DNA from: Sipunculus nudus
Lineage: Eukaryota; Annelida; Sipuncula; Golfingiida; Sipunculidae
Length of the DNA stretch: 64,000 nucleotides
Direction: 5' to 3'
NCBI GenBank assembly: GCA_026874595.1
Contig: CM049316.1
Location: 61,203,676-61,267,675 of the forward strand
Shown here one piece after another: positions 12,997 through 24,659 of this stretch; the stretch's first letter is position 1, and the number at the start of each line of letters is the position of its first letter. The position numbers and the translations under genes were made by a program. Below the pieces are notes generated by a model that searched no databases, had not been told where the DNA came from, and was given only the letters and a program-made list of their open reading frames with translations.

Positions 12997-13669
12997 CACT
13001 TCTTAGGTTAGTCTGTTAAACTGACAATGTCACCTCCTTGTACTCACCTAACATCATTAAGAACAAATTTTAGTCATCTCACAACTTTCTTTAATGTATA
13101 AAAAAGACAATTCATACAGCTCTCTACAATCTTTCGCAGAGCATTAAAATTGTGATTCAACACGTATTGATTTAGGTGTGGCAGTAATTTTCCCTGACAC
13201 GGTTCCCATCTTATTTCTTCGAATTATACAGTCATAAGGGAAGCTATATATGGTAAATTAGCCAGTCATGATGGACATGTGACACCCACACCAAGCGCTC
13301 CTGTGTCCATGTCTTTTGGGTGTGGACTGTAATATCAGACCTAAGTGCACGCACAAACGCAAAGGCCATTCAAGACATAATAACCAGTCCGTTTTCATTT
13401 GTAATAAACTAGAACATTAACCAACAGGAACCTTATCAATTAAACACAAGCACACAACGGTCAACATTAATTTTTTCTTTCTTCTCTTGGAAAAATCTAC
13501 CAAGCCTTATGTAGAATCAGACTAATTTCAAGTATAAAGTCAAAGGGAGGGACGGGGAGGATAGTTCGGCGATTGTAAACAAGTATACCATACTAACAAA
13601 AAGACCGATTGCTGTGGCCATCGAATGCCAGCTAATATGTTTCTTATATTCATGTATTTTGAATCAATA

Positions 13670-13764
13670 TCATTGGCGGCGAAACGAAATATTCATTAGG
13701 GAGCCCAAAAGTAGACATATATAAATATAATCCCCCCCCCCCCCCCCGGTTTCGCCGCCTATGA
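13670..13764. mobile_element. Short MITE with C tract
   Basis: The left end TCATTGGCGGCGAAACG and the reverse complement of the right end TCATAGGCGGCGAAACCGG match over about 17 bp with one mismatch. A run of about 17 C sits just inside the right terminus. Total length is about 95 bp with no coding capacity. Confidence 0.75.
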
Positions 13765-14482
13765 TAATAAAACATACCAAATTCACAACAAACGAAGCTA
13801 AACACCACTTGCATTCTACTTGAACACTTTCTATGCTAAAAGTACATAAACATATGCAGTAACATGTTTTTTATATCAGCTCTTAATTAATTTTGGCTGT
13901 AAACATAGACATTCCAGCCAACTAATCCCAAAACACACTTATTAATCTGTTTTGTATATTGATATGGTTCTTCGTGTTAGCAAAAGCTACGTGGTCTGTT
14001 TACCATGACAAGACTGTGTGACGAATGGTCCGATCTTGCGCATCCGTGGCAACTCCAAAGCAAGGAGAAGAAAGGCAGAAAAACCGACTAGGAGCTTGGA
14101 AAAATTGATTTGTGAAGTTCTTCGGTACGGCTACCAGGTGGTGTTTGCGCTATGTTTGTGTTTTACGTCACTGTACGCGCCCGGTTCAAGCTTTTTCCCA
14201 CACGTGTACAGGAGCAATCTAACGGTTTTAGAACGCAATTCCGGCAAAAATCATCCTATTTTAAGTACAAGACAAAATGTTTTTTATGTTTATTTAACAT
14301 ATCTGGTATGAATACGTCCCTTAAATTTAAAATGGAACACATTTCCTACCTTGACCAAGTTGTGGGTCTGAATCCAACCTATGCCGTCCACAATAAGCGT
14401 AGACCCGCAATCGTATGTTTGTTAATGACGAACCTAACTTTTCATTCTGTTTTGCGATTTGAAAGTAGAAATGTGAAAAAGT

Positions 14483-14854
14483 AACGAAATCAGTGACGTA
14501 GGATTCGAGTCTGGACTTACTCGAGTACGGACTCTAGACCTCTTTTTTATTGACTCCGATTTGGACTTGAGGGTCCTGAACTTTTTATACTGTGACATAT
14601 AACAAGCTTTGTCCGGCATCGGGAGCTATAAATGTAATTCCCCATCATAGTAATATAAGCATGGGTAACTAAATTAAAAATTATTATCTGAAATTTCTAT
14701 TTTAAATTGCTTTTTAAGGATATCTGTATTGGACATGTACTGGAATTCGGGTTCCGAATGACTTTGACTTCAAGAAGATTGACTTGGACTCGAACCTCAA
14801 GAACTCGGACTTGAACGCGGATGGTGTAGACTCGACTACATCACTAAACGAAAT
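14483..14854. mobile_element. hAT-like MITE with perfect 8-bp target duplication
   Basis: The element body is 14491-14846. Its ends read CAGTGACGTAGGATTCGAGTC and, on the other strand, TAGTGATGTAGTCGAGTC. The flanks carry an exact direct repeat AACGAAAT at 14483-14490 and 14847-14854, the 8-bp length produced by hAT transposases. Subterminal regions are packed with GACTCGAGT, GGACTTGA and ACTCGAAC words on both strands, as expected of transposase-binding repeats. No transposase is encoded. Confidence 0.85.
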
Positions 14855-14859
14855 GTTTT

Positions 14860-15754
14860 CAGTATCTTGTACAGACAAAAGCTAATATGTTGAGTAAGGG
14901 GAATCGATTAAATCTCTTCATCTTCGTTGACGTTACCATTATTTGGAATGAACTGAATTTCATCACTTATTATAATAGTATAGTCATCTCTGTAGACAGA
15001 TTCTATAGAGAGATTCATCTGGAAATATAGAATACCCTGGACGATAGGCAATAATGTAATCAACAGCGTGCTTCCTAAGAAACGTGAAGATAGTCCCTTT
15101 TGTGATAGGATTCTGAAAGGGTGTATTTCAAAGGACACAGAAATGAAGCGGTGAGAGAGCCATATCGGTTGTCACGTTGGCTGTCTGGCTAGGCACACTG
15201 ACTGCCGGGTACATGCAGTATATCCATTTATGTACACAGCGAAGGAAGCCGCTATTTGCCTCTACAGGTGCCCTGTCAGAAATCCAAGGAGTAATTAAAT
15301 GTCCCTCCTTTATAGACATGAACAAATATAATCTAGCTAACAAACCTCTAACACTTTACTTGTGTTCTCGCTGAAATAAGATCATGGAACAGTTACGAAG
15401 CGATGAAAGCATGCTATTAGAGGGTCAAGGTCGCAAGGGAGCAGTCCGTATCCAAAGTCCTTCTAATGATTGGCTTTAAGGTTTCAAGCACATTCAAAAC
15501 GGACATCCAAGTATCTGATTTCTTCGTTAGATTACAGGTTTCTATATTTAAATATTATTCGTTCATTCATTATACAAGGGATATTTTCTTAATTTGGTTT
15601 ACTTATGTGGTTGCACGTGGTTTTGTTAAGGCAGCATTATCTCAGCACAACTAGCTAAGGCCCAATAAACCAAGATGTGGTGTGATTTACAGATAAAATT
15701 ACCACCTGACATATGTACAGGCTCGCGGTAAATAATAAACATTTACCCAACCGA

Positions 15755-15757
<3 letters not shown>
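14860..15757. other. Intergenic, no gene recognised
   Basis: Sequence of mixed composition with overlapping short open frames on both strands at 14908-15374. None has recognisable motifs, and mutual overlap argues against coding. Confidence 0.4.

Positions 15758-15801
<44 letters not shown>
15758..15801. repeat. (TA)n microsatellite
   Basis: Uninterrupted TA dinucleotides. Confidence 0.95.
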
Positions 15802-15804
<3 letters not shown>

Positions 15805-16129
15805 TGTTTTAATTCCAATAAGAAATATTAGTTGTACAAGATGAATAAACATTTGACAAAGGCAGTCCATGCATATATATGATGTTATATCCTGCGGATC
15901 GATATCAATGTCTCTGTGCACCGGCGCATTGACATGAGTACCATATCAGTGAGTTTCTCACTCCCCTAAATAGAACGAAAGCCTGTTCTTAGGAAGTTTC
16001 AGCGTAGTAGTTGCAATATTAATATTGAAATAAGCCACAAATCTGAGGATACCAAAGACAGAGATTTCTTGATTGTGTCTTAGAAAATTGAATCTTTATT
16101 AGACTAAGTTAAATTGCGGGAGGACGGAG

Positions 16130-16203
16130 CGTACTGGATTCCACCGGGTAGGCATGCCCCCCCCCCCCCCCCATTGTCCCCCCCCCCCCTAGCTACGCCC
16201 CCG
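16130..16203 (-). mobile_element. MITE end with C tracts (GGGGCGTAGCTAGG type)
   Basis: Two C runs (about 16157-16172 and 16179-16188) are followed by TAGCTACGCCCCCG. Read on the minus strand this is CGGGGGCGTAGCTAGGGGG, a terminus type resembling the other G-tract MITEs in this window. Confidence 0.4.
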
Positions 16204-16254
16204 TATTATTTAAATTTATAGCCTTGCAAGAATAGCACGGGGAGACCTAACATC

Positions 16255-16524
16255 ATGCAGGAAAACAGCCTTCCACCAGAGGTCGTTTCTACTGAAAATG
16301 AACCTCTTCGTGTAAGAGATTGTTTGGACAGTTTGATCGACTGTCTGAACTGTCAAATTTCAAAACCTAAATATATCACAATTAAAAAAACACCTGTTTA
16401 CACCATAGAAGTATACGAAGAAAACCTGGAGGGTTACACCAGAGCCCTGCCCCGCCGCCAGCCAAGTAAAAGATTAAACCGAGCCAGCCGAGTTTATCAG
16501 GAGGCGCCGTCGATTTTTCATTAA
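16255..16524 (+). CDS. Candidate coding fragment of unknown origin
   Basis: I do not recognise this product. An open frame of 89 codons starts MQENSLPPEVVSTENEPLRV. Its first 60 residues have a protein-like mix (acidic, hydrophobic, Cys at two positions), unlike the low-complexity translations around it. From about codon 61 the frame runs into degenerate GAGCCGAGCC repeats (16455-16920) and is probably no longer meaningful. An upstream ATGCAG could instead be a splice acceptor, and GTATAC after codon 50 could be a donor. It may be a transposon-derived exon or chance. Confidence 0.2.
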   Translation: MQENSLPPEVVSTENEPLRVRDCLDSLIDCLNCQISKPKYITIKKTPVYTIEVYEENLEGYTRALPRRQPSKRLNRASRVYQEAPSIFH

Positions 16525-16920
16525 GCTTAAGTGAGCCGATTTTATGCAGCTCAGTTTGGCTTAAGAAAAAAATACAAAAAGACAAATCTTTTACAATCAA
16601 AAATGCCCTAAACAAATGTTCAGGATTGTTTTTTCTTTTTTTTTTTGTCGCTGAAAGAAAACTGTGATTCAGAATGAAAATGTTGGCTTATGAAACCACC
16701 AGGATAAACTATACTATAATAGATGTTTTATGTATTATAATATAGAAAGCTTGTGTGAATAAATTGTTAAATGAATAATTTTGCAGGTCAGTTTAAGCCA
16801 GCCGACATTTTGCAACCCGAGTCGAGCCACGAAACTCGGATTACTACCAGAGTGAGCCGTTTTTGGTCTAAGCTAGTCGCATTTATGTGTCCTACTCGGC
16901 TCCGGGCCTAGGTCACACTG
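16455..16920. mobile_element. Decayed hAT-like element with GAGCCG subterminal repeats
   Basis: The right end reads CAGTGTGACCTAGGCCCGG on the minus strand, followed inward by GAGCCGAGT, CGGCTCACT and GAGTCGAGCC words. Similar GAGCCAGCCGAG words occur at the left (16470-16500) and in the middle (16530-16560, 16795-16830). The CAGTG terminus and short-motif arrays parallel the proven hAT-like element at 14491-14846, but I could not find the matching left terminus or target duplication. Confidence 0.45.
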
Positions 16921-17438
16921 ATAAAAAAAGTGTGACAGGTGTTTCAATAAAACTAACACATGCACATACGGTTGTATTTGTTTACAAATTTGTATGATTA
17001 TTTATAAAGGTACATTTAATGAGCAGATATAACGTCCCATTATCAAGCTTATCAACATTAGCGTATGTATGTTAAAAATACGGTCAACGTTGCCATTTGT
17101 AAGCCTAATACATTCTATCAAGCATATCATCCGATAAGCAAATTTCGTGCGCAAAAACAATTTTGTTCCATAAAGACCAACATTATTAATAAGTAAGCAG
17201 TAAAAAATAATTGTGTGACACAATGCATGTCAACAGTCACGATCAAATTATATTTTCCGTTAAAAAATAAATTCGTGTCACTCGTGCAGCCACGATTCCC
17301 TCAGTTGTTAACTGTAAATGCTTAATATCGCTGGTCAAGAAAAAAATGTAGTACATTGTGATAAAGCACATGCACTTTCCTGTTGAAGTTTCATTATTAT
17401 AGATTTCGCATAAGGAGAATATACACGTACAGGCGTGA
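16921..17438. other. Intergenic, no gene recognised
   Basis: AT-rich sequence without recognisable coding, RNA or repeat structure. Confidence 0.4.
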
Positions 17439-17985
17439 CTTAAGCCCCGGTCACAACCCATCGTGCGTGTTTTTAGTCCGTATGTTTTGTTGGGGAGGCC
17501 ACGGCCGCCACATTTTTCTTAAAACGTGGCGAGCGAGTGGCAAGAATAATGAGGGAGTACGTCAACGCACGGTTGCGCAAGGTGTAAGTTCGTGGCTCGT
17601 GAGCGTTTGAGTGCATCGTACGATGCGCACGTGGTGAGTTGTACGTGCTTACAACGTGCTTGTAACGTACGATCTCCGTGCGATTGCCACGTTGTCGTAC
17701 GGAGGCAGTACTTACACGTGCTGCTCACGCACGGTGCCCTTACTCGCATTTTGTAAGTGCGTGCAAGTGCGATGAACCTGAGTTTTTTTCGCCCGATGTC
17801 GGGGGCGAATCCGTAGCCCGAACGCAGCGAAAGTTCCCCCTGCACTAAAAGTGCTACGGCGTGTCTGCGTGCTCCCAAATCCGTACTGAGGCGGTACTCA
17901 CCACGTACGGATCCCCAAGTTCTGCCCACGTTTTTGCAAGTAAACAGCACGCACTTGCAAGTACGGCGGGTTGGGACCACGGCTT
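17439..17985. mobile_element. CpG-rich foldback element
   Basis: The left end TAAGCCCCGGTCACAACCC pairs with the reverse complement of the right end TAAAGCCGTGGTCCCAACCC. The interior is unusually rich in CG (ACGTACG, CGTGCG, CACGTAC words) compared with the AT-rich flanks, and contains small palindromes such as GCATCGTACGATGC at 17612-17625. The 169-codon minus-strand frame consists of these CG-rich words and has no recognisable domain, so I do not call it a gene. Confidence 0.6.
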
Positions 17986-17989
17986 TACG

Positions 17990-18670
17990 GAAAAAATGTG
18001 GGGTGGAGATGGGTGTGTTATGCACCAAACATACATGAATAGATATGCAGAATTCTCTTCTTTAAAGTTAAGATATTTTGAACAGTGCCAGTATTATATC
18101 TATGCTTAGCACTGCGCTCGTGGGTTCACTCGCACAAGTCTATTCATCCACGAAGATTTACTAAAAGCGGAGAGGTTGCCGAGGGTCGGGAGCGAGGTTC
18201 CATCCTTACCTGGTAGGCAAATGGTCCACACATCTACACACACACGCACGTACGCACACACCTGTGAGTAGATCTCCAAAAAGGCATGGGGGTATTCATT
18301 TATTTTTTCTAAATTTGTTTAAAATCTAGTTTTAAATGAAACATTTAATTAAACATTGATTTGATTTTTTTGTAATTTAAAATGTTATGGAATTTTACAA
18401 TGGTAATGATATTTTGCATTAAAGATGATGAGGTAAGTCTTAAACTTCAATTGCTTAACAGAATTCAGTGAAATATCACAGTTAAATATGTTATCATATT
18501 TCCTGCTTATAGCCTAAAACATAGTGAATATATTGTTACAGATGCCCGTTTTATTGTGAGCTCTTGACATGTCTCTTTTGTTGTGCGCTGTTGATATTCT
18601 GATTCGTGTTTGGCTCAACCCCTGGCGTTGCTATGCTATAGCGTTCCTTGTTCTAGCTGGCCGGATGCGG
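17990..18670. other. Intergenic, no gene recognised
   Basis: AT-rich with a short CACACA/CACGCAC patch near 18236-18262. No gene was seen. Confidence 0.4.
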
Positions 18671-18676
18671 CCCATG

Positions 18677-19357
18677 TGTAACACAGCGGTCATGCTAGTC
18701 CGGGGCTTTCTCGCCTGGCCGAGCCGGGCCGGGCCGGGCCGGCCCACATGTGAACCCTGATATGTAGAAACACAGCGATGTTTCCTGTAAAGCGTGTACT
18801 ATTTGGTTCTTTGGATTGTTCGAGAAATGAAACGTTCTCGGCTTGAGGTGAAAAGTTGTATAAAGGGACTGTTTTTAGAGCCGAGGGAGAGCAGAGAAAT
18901 ATTCCAGCGTACACAGAGGCGTGTAGGTCAGTTGTGGACCTTTTCCGATAAGTGCGGCAATTATAGATTTTCTTCTAAATTTGTGACGGATCTTGTATAG
19001 TCTTTAGTTTGCTTTCGGGATTATAACAAGAACTTCACTTTGGGATTACAACGGATTGATTTTGTGAATGAACTAGACTGTTATTCTCTGAGAAGATTCA
19101 TGTGAACTGTTCATCTGGGTTGTACGTTATAAAGGACTTGTTGTCGCTGTGACAGTGGTGGTATCCAGGTACTGTACACTTTATTTATATACTTGTATTG
19201 ATTTGCTGTTGTACTGTTGTTATACTATAAAATTGTATTAATTTAGTGTATTGTAATGATAGGATTGTTTTAAGAATAAATTGTAATTATTTGTTAACAA
19301 AAAACCACTGACTTCTTTATTCATTCCCCCAGACATTTCACGCTGCCTAGTGTTACA
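18677..19357 (+). mobile_element. Probable solo LTR
   Basis: The interval begins TGTAACAC and ends GTGTTACA, an exact 8-bp inverted pair with the canonical TG...CA boundary. In between are, in the expected order, a TATAAAG box (18859-18865) and an AATAAA signal (19275-19280) followed by T-rich and C-rich sequence. There is no primer-binding site to the right, no polypurine tract to the left and no gag or pol nearby, so it would be solo. The flanking 5-mers (CCATG and GAATC) do not match, which weakens the call. It also contains a GGGCC-repeat patch at 18727-18743. Confidence 0.45.
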
Positions 19358-19359
19358 GA

Positions 19360-20660
19360 ATCTGAATTTTTTTATCTCCATTACAAAATTTATGTTCATC
19401 ACGCATACGTGATCTGTTGATATAAGTTTTCGTAACAATAAACATTAGCTTAATGTATCAAAGTCAGCAAGTTTAAATGAAATGTTGCAAAAAAGGTGAG
19501 AAAATACAATGAAATTGCGTCATAACATTTCGGATCTCTAATTAGAAACATATAGTGCGTTTAAATTTAAAATATGCACATGTTGGATTAACACACCTTT
19601 ATTTAATCCGGCAGGAGAGCAAGAACATTTGATATATTTTAAAATAAATGTTATTAACTGACATTTCTTTTGAGTTCGAGTTTTTAAATACTTGAAATTC
19701 CAGTTTATTGTCTTGTTAAAGTTGTACATTATCTTAATCTTCAAACTTGGGTTGAAACGTTATAAAAAATGGTTATGTTTAATGTATGCGTTAGCATCTT
19801 GTTTTAATTTTGTGTTGTGTCAGACAAGACTGCAAAACCTTATTGTGATTATTCCATTGAAACAAAATTTTATTTGTATATAAATCATTTTCAATAGAAT
19901 TAGATTTTCAAACTTAAAACCTCAAAGTTCGAATTTATTAATAAAAGCCGCCATGATGTAAGCATTTAGAACAGAACCAGATTTGGGATAAATGTCAGGC
20001 CTTAAATTACACTTTGTGATAAAAAAAACTGTCAAAGCTACCAATAATTCAGCACAAGGTAGGCCTTGTACATAGTTGCTCGGGGAAACGGGTGTTGGCT
20101 GGGAAGTACATCTCCCTTTATAATTAGCAGTAATTACCATACTAATATTACAGCAACTTCTGTTCATGGCAAAAAAAAGTAATTGTTTGAGGGCAGTGCC
20201 TTGTACGACTTCATTATAGAACTTGAGTAAAGGACAGTTTCTCAATTATAAAATATTCATAAATGTCAGGGTACTCCGGCTCAGGCCAGCATCTGGGATT
20301 GTCTGAACACAAAGAACCCTCAATGGCTTTGGATCAGGTAGCACTGTATCATGACCTGTGATCAATGTGCTCATATATACCAGCTGATCATCTGGTGTTA
20401 ATTGTTGAGCATATTAGGTGCTCTGTTGACAGCGGGAAACCAAATGCATATCAATAAGAACCAAGTGTATATCAATGAGATCAGGTTATATTACAATGAG
20501 CCCACGGAAAGGGGTCTATATATTGTTGAAGGTGAACGTGTAATGAACCCTTGTAGGATTTTTCCCACAGATAATAGAAAACAACATAGAAATTAAGTTT
20601 TAAATTTCCAAATTGCCTAAAGATCTGTCCTTACTTCATACTGCCAGTCTTATATATTAA
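19360..20660. other. Intergenic, no gene recognised
   Basis: Strongly AT-rich to 20250, then mixed. Open frames (for example 19922-20245 minus) have no features supporting translation. Confidence 0.4.
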
Positions 20661-20954
20661 AGGTGTTAAAAAGGGTGCTAGAAGGGTCGCGCAGGCTACT
20701 GAACTTCGCCTTACGTCGATAATCCTTTAGCCCCTTAACACGTCTAAATGACTAAACTTAGTGCTGACCAGACGTGGACCACTGGCTGCATCATTCAAGT
20801 GCACGCAGAAGAGCGAGAAGGCCTGAACATATTACCGGCCGTAGGTCAGCCTACTTTACAATAGGCGTGGCATTAATGGGTCAGTCCAAATACTGATGGC
20901 TGAGGGATAGCTGAGGTCTTACACCCTGACTGATATATTGTAGTCCATGGGCTA

Positions 20955-21010
20955 GGAGGGGTCACCGTGCACCCCTCTGGGATTTTATGACATAGGTATT
21001 TTTAGGTCCC
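20955..21010 (+). repeat. Extra copy of a block from the 21.3-23.4 kb inverted repeat
   Basis: The block GGGTCACCGTGCACCCCTCT followed by GGGATTTTATGACATAGGTA recurs, as the reverse complement, at about 22965-23015 (GGGTCACCGTGCACCACCTC, GGGATTTTATGGCATAGGTA). Confidence 0.7.
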
Positions 21011-21278
21011 CAAGTATGTCCAATTAATGAATTAAGATGTTAACATTGAATATTTTGGGATACACTATCCGTTTATGCCATTTAAAGACAACCGCGTCAT
21101 TACGCATTGCACCCGCTGACAGGTAGCCTTGATAAGGGGTAGGGGTATGTAAATGCTTATAGCTCGCTTAATATTTGACATATTCACTTCAAATAAAGTG
21201 CATTATGTTTGCAAATAGTGGGGAAAAGTCACTGACAACAAAAATCATATGGATGTATTATGTAATTTTGTTGATTAA

Positions 21279-21999
21279 GCAATTAATCACTATACTTTTT
21301 GAATATCCAAAAGGAAAATTGAATTTTACAGCTTTTTCTTTCATTTTTCACAATAGTTGTTTTTTTAGAGATGATGTTGCATTTTTATATTTCTAGTTCA
21401 TTAATACATTAGTTTCTGACATTCTTACAAATTCTGTTGATTAAATTATGAATATTTGACCATATACACATGCAATGAATGATCCATTGTTAATTCTATT
21501 TTAAGGTATCCCTTGTTTATCATAAGGATGTGGTGTCCCATTTTCCTCTCCAGATGCATTGATTTTCACTGTGCTGCTTTCTTGATAGTATGAATTGTAA
21601 TTTGTCTGAACCTGAAGGTGTTTATTGGTTTCAGAAATAATAGAAACCCTTTCTTAAGCCATATTAATATATATTAATTATACAAAATAATCATATTTAA
21701 GCCATTATATATGGCCTCGGTGCCCCCCCCCCCGTACATTACCCCGTTTTGAAATTCGCCAAAGGATGACACAATATGACAGACAGGAATTACATGGTAT
21801 GAAACTATATAATAAAGGTATAAAATAAAACAATAAAACAGTATAAGCTAGATTAATAATTATTAATGATAATTTAAACTTTACCTAAAAATTGTGGTGG
21901 ATACTTTTCCTCATTACTTGTTTTACACCTTAATATTTCTTCTGGCTACATTTCTAGGATTTATTTAAGCGCCTGGATCCATTAAACCTAATACACTTG

Positions 22000-22046
<47 letters not shown>

Positions 22047-23448
22047 CCAAAATGTAAAAATTTTGTCAGTTTTAACAGATAAAATATACAAAACTCTCAT
22101 TATCGATACATTTTAATGTATTTTAATTTTTTTTTAATATAAATGAAACTTTAAATTTCAAACGTTTTGCTCAATGTATCATAGAGAATATTTTACATGA
22201 TCTCTCGAAACCTCCCGAGATTTAAAAATTATAAATGTAGGTACTGCTGCAATTTTTTGGTGCCCATATATGCCTTGGTTAAGATGTCTTAGGTCAATAT
22301 GTATAACACATCGCATAGATTAAGAGCTTTCATCACACGTATTTGAAGTTAAAACCTGGATGCGTCATTCGTGCGATTTAAGAGTTTACAATTTAATTTT
22401 TTAAAATAATTAGCCTAAACAACATAACAACAATTTGAAAATGCCGGTTTCTGTGTTCTAGAGGTAGAGCATAGGGCGCAGAGCGGGGAGATTCAGGGGT
22501 GTAACCAGGTTTGAGGGAGGGCAGGGGGCCATGTTAGTGGCGGATCTAGAAATTCGAAAGGGGTGGGGGGGGGGGCGCTAATATGCATATATGGGTACAA
22601 TGAAAACTGTTAAATATACATGTATATGTATATATGTATATATATATATATATATATTATTATTATTTAATAATAATAAATATTCATATATAAATATGTT
22701 ATTACAATATGGGCCGTTTTGCCCACTTCCCTTTTTATTACAATATTGGTAGGGTATGATTATTACAATATGGGTCGTTTTATTACAATATGGGCCGTTA
22801 TTACAATACGGGCCGTTTTTTATTACATTATGGGCCGTTATTACAGTATGGGACAGTTTTATTACAATATGGGCAGGGTATGATTATTACATTATGGGTC
22901 GTTTTTATTACAATATGGGCCGTTATTACATCATGGGCCGGTTATTACATTATGGGTCGTAACAACTACCTATGCCATAAAATCCCAGAGGTGGTGCACG
23001 GTGACCCTTCATTTATTATGGCTGAAATCTGATTATTTTTTCTGTAATTATTATATATTAAAAATGGCTTGAGAAAGGGTTTCTATTATTTTCAAAACCA
23101 AAAAAAACTTCAGGTTCAGAGAAATAACAATTCATAGTATTCAAGAAGCATCACGGTGAAAATCAATGCATCTGGAGAGGAAAATGGAACACCACATCCT
23201 TCTGATAAACAAGGAATACCATAAAATAGAATTAATAATTGGTCATTTATTGCAGGTGTATATGGTCAAATATTCATAATTTTATCAACAGAATTTGTAA
23301 GAATGTCAGGAACTAATGTATCAATGCAACAGAAATTCAGAAATTCAAAATCATCTCGATAATAAACAATTGTTGAGAAAAAATGAAAGAAAAAGCTGTT
23401 AAATTCAATTTTCTTTTTAGATATTTAAAATGTATTGTAATTAACTGC
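21279..23448. mobile_element. Element with about 440-bp terminal inverted repeats
   Basis: The left arm (about 21279-21720) aligns with the reverse complement of about 23005-23448. Shared blocks include GAAAATTGAATTT, GACATTCTTACAAATTCTGT, TGAATATTTGACCATATACA, TTCCTCTCCAGATGCATTGA, TCTGAACCTGAAG and AATAATAGAAACCCTTTCT. The loop holds a C tract, a TA array, a GGCGGATCTAG MITE-like end with a G tract, and a short tandem array. No transposase was recognised. It could be a foldback or Polinton-like remnant or an inverted duplication. Confidence 0.8.
22698..22962 (+). repeat. Tandem array of TTATTACAATATGGGCCG units
   Basis: About a dozen units of roughly 18-24 bp repeat the TTATTACAATATGGG(C/T)CG motif with variable T spacers. 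The overlapping frames rich in Tyr-Gly and Leu-Gln-Tyr are translations of this repeat and are not genes. Confidence 0.9.
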
Positions 23449-23769
23449 GATTCCGGAGAACTCCTAGAAAACCACTGAACAAAATTTTCCAACCTTTACA
23501 CGTCCCATTATAGGATGCACGTGAACTTGTAGGCGTTGAACTTTGACCGATCCCATTCAGTGCTTTGCGTTTATCTGTGCATTTATTGTGGTTTAAAGTT
23601 ATATATATCTCAAGGGTGGTGTGAAAATAATGGCCTGAAATTTGTCATGCTTGTAGATCTTAGATGGATTTATGTATTCAGAACATGATGTGGAACCATT
23701 TTTTTTTTTTGCCAAGTCACAATTATTCCCATGTTTTGTGTGGTTAGATGTATCAGCCTACAATTTTTG

Positions 23770-24260
23770 CATTACCATAGATCTAGGATAGCTTTTTCTC
23801 TTACACAATACCTGTGGCGCCATCTACAATCGTTTTGCCTTGTATGTTTTAACAGGTCTATCGGGGGGAAATTACACAGGAGTGGTTTGATGTAGTTGCA
23901 TAAAATGTTGCCTGTTCCATTGTCCATCTTGGATAGCTTTCTGATACAAAATATTGGTGGCGTCACCTACGATAGTTATAGCGTAGCGTCCATCCATACA
24001 CATAGCTTAGCAGTAGTTCGCTTTATTGGGCAGAAAATTTGCACGTTCATAGATCTGGAATATCTTTATCTAGTAAAGAAAAGGTCTGCTGGCGCTGTCT
24101 ACAATCCTTTTCGGTTGGGTTCATTTATGCGTATGTTTTTGATTGAAAATCACAATCATCTCATTTCTAATTCGTCTTGGTTTCCATTGCCCCAAAACAT
24201 GACTTGTGGCGTCACCTTGCAGCATGTCACCAGAGAGAGGCCAAAGGACAAATATGTTTA
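23770..24260 (+). repeat. Degenerate dispersed/tandem repeat (GGATAGCTTT...GGCGCCATCTACAA)
   Basis: Units at about 23785, 23928 and 24054 share a CT(A/T)GGATAGCTTT-like start, a TGGCG(C/T)CA/GCTGTCTAC block and CAATC(G/C)TTTT, spaced about 130-140 bp. The 134-codon open frame across them lacks recognisable domains and follows the repeat, so I leave it uncalled. Confidence 0.5.
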
Positions 24261-24608
24261 TAAGGTGTCATATTTAACGTCTGGGGATACTTTGGTATGA
24301 TGCCAGATTTTACAAGAACTCGGGAGACACTGCATGCCCCTCTAACTCAATGTCCCGGCCCCACCCACCGATTTGATCATACATGCACATACCCTTATTC
24401 TGTTTTAAACAGAGTACATTACAATAATGCAAATTACGAAATAACAGTGTCAGCGTATCTGTTTTGTATTGACCGATCAAGTCGAAAAGCAATCTACGCT
24501 CGTTCCCCACCTAAATTATCTACTAAAGAATGTCGTGTTAACATGAACTACTACATAATCTTATAATACGTTCAATCGACGTCCACGACTAGGATTTAAT
24601 TAACGAGG

Positions 24609-24653
<45 letters not shown>
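24609..24653. repeat. (CT)n microsatellite
   Basis: An uninterrupted CT dinucleotide run. Others lie at 34256-34313, within 36221-36288 (with GTCT) and at 59042-59111. Confidence 0.95.
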
Positions 24654-24655
<2 letters not shown>

Positions 24656-24659
24656 TCAT

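Noticed and set aside
17519-18028. 169-codon minus-strand open frame
   Set aside because: It lies almost wholly within the CpG-rich foldback element, is made of repeated ACG/CGT words, and has no recognisable domain or splice context.
23896-24300. 134-codon plus-strand frame
   Set aside because: Spans a degenerate tandem repeat with units about 135 bp apart; no signal peptide, domain or splice sites support it.
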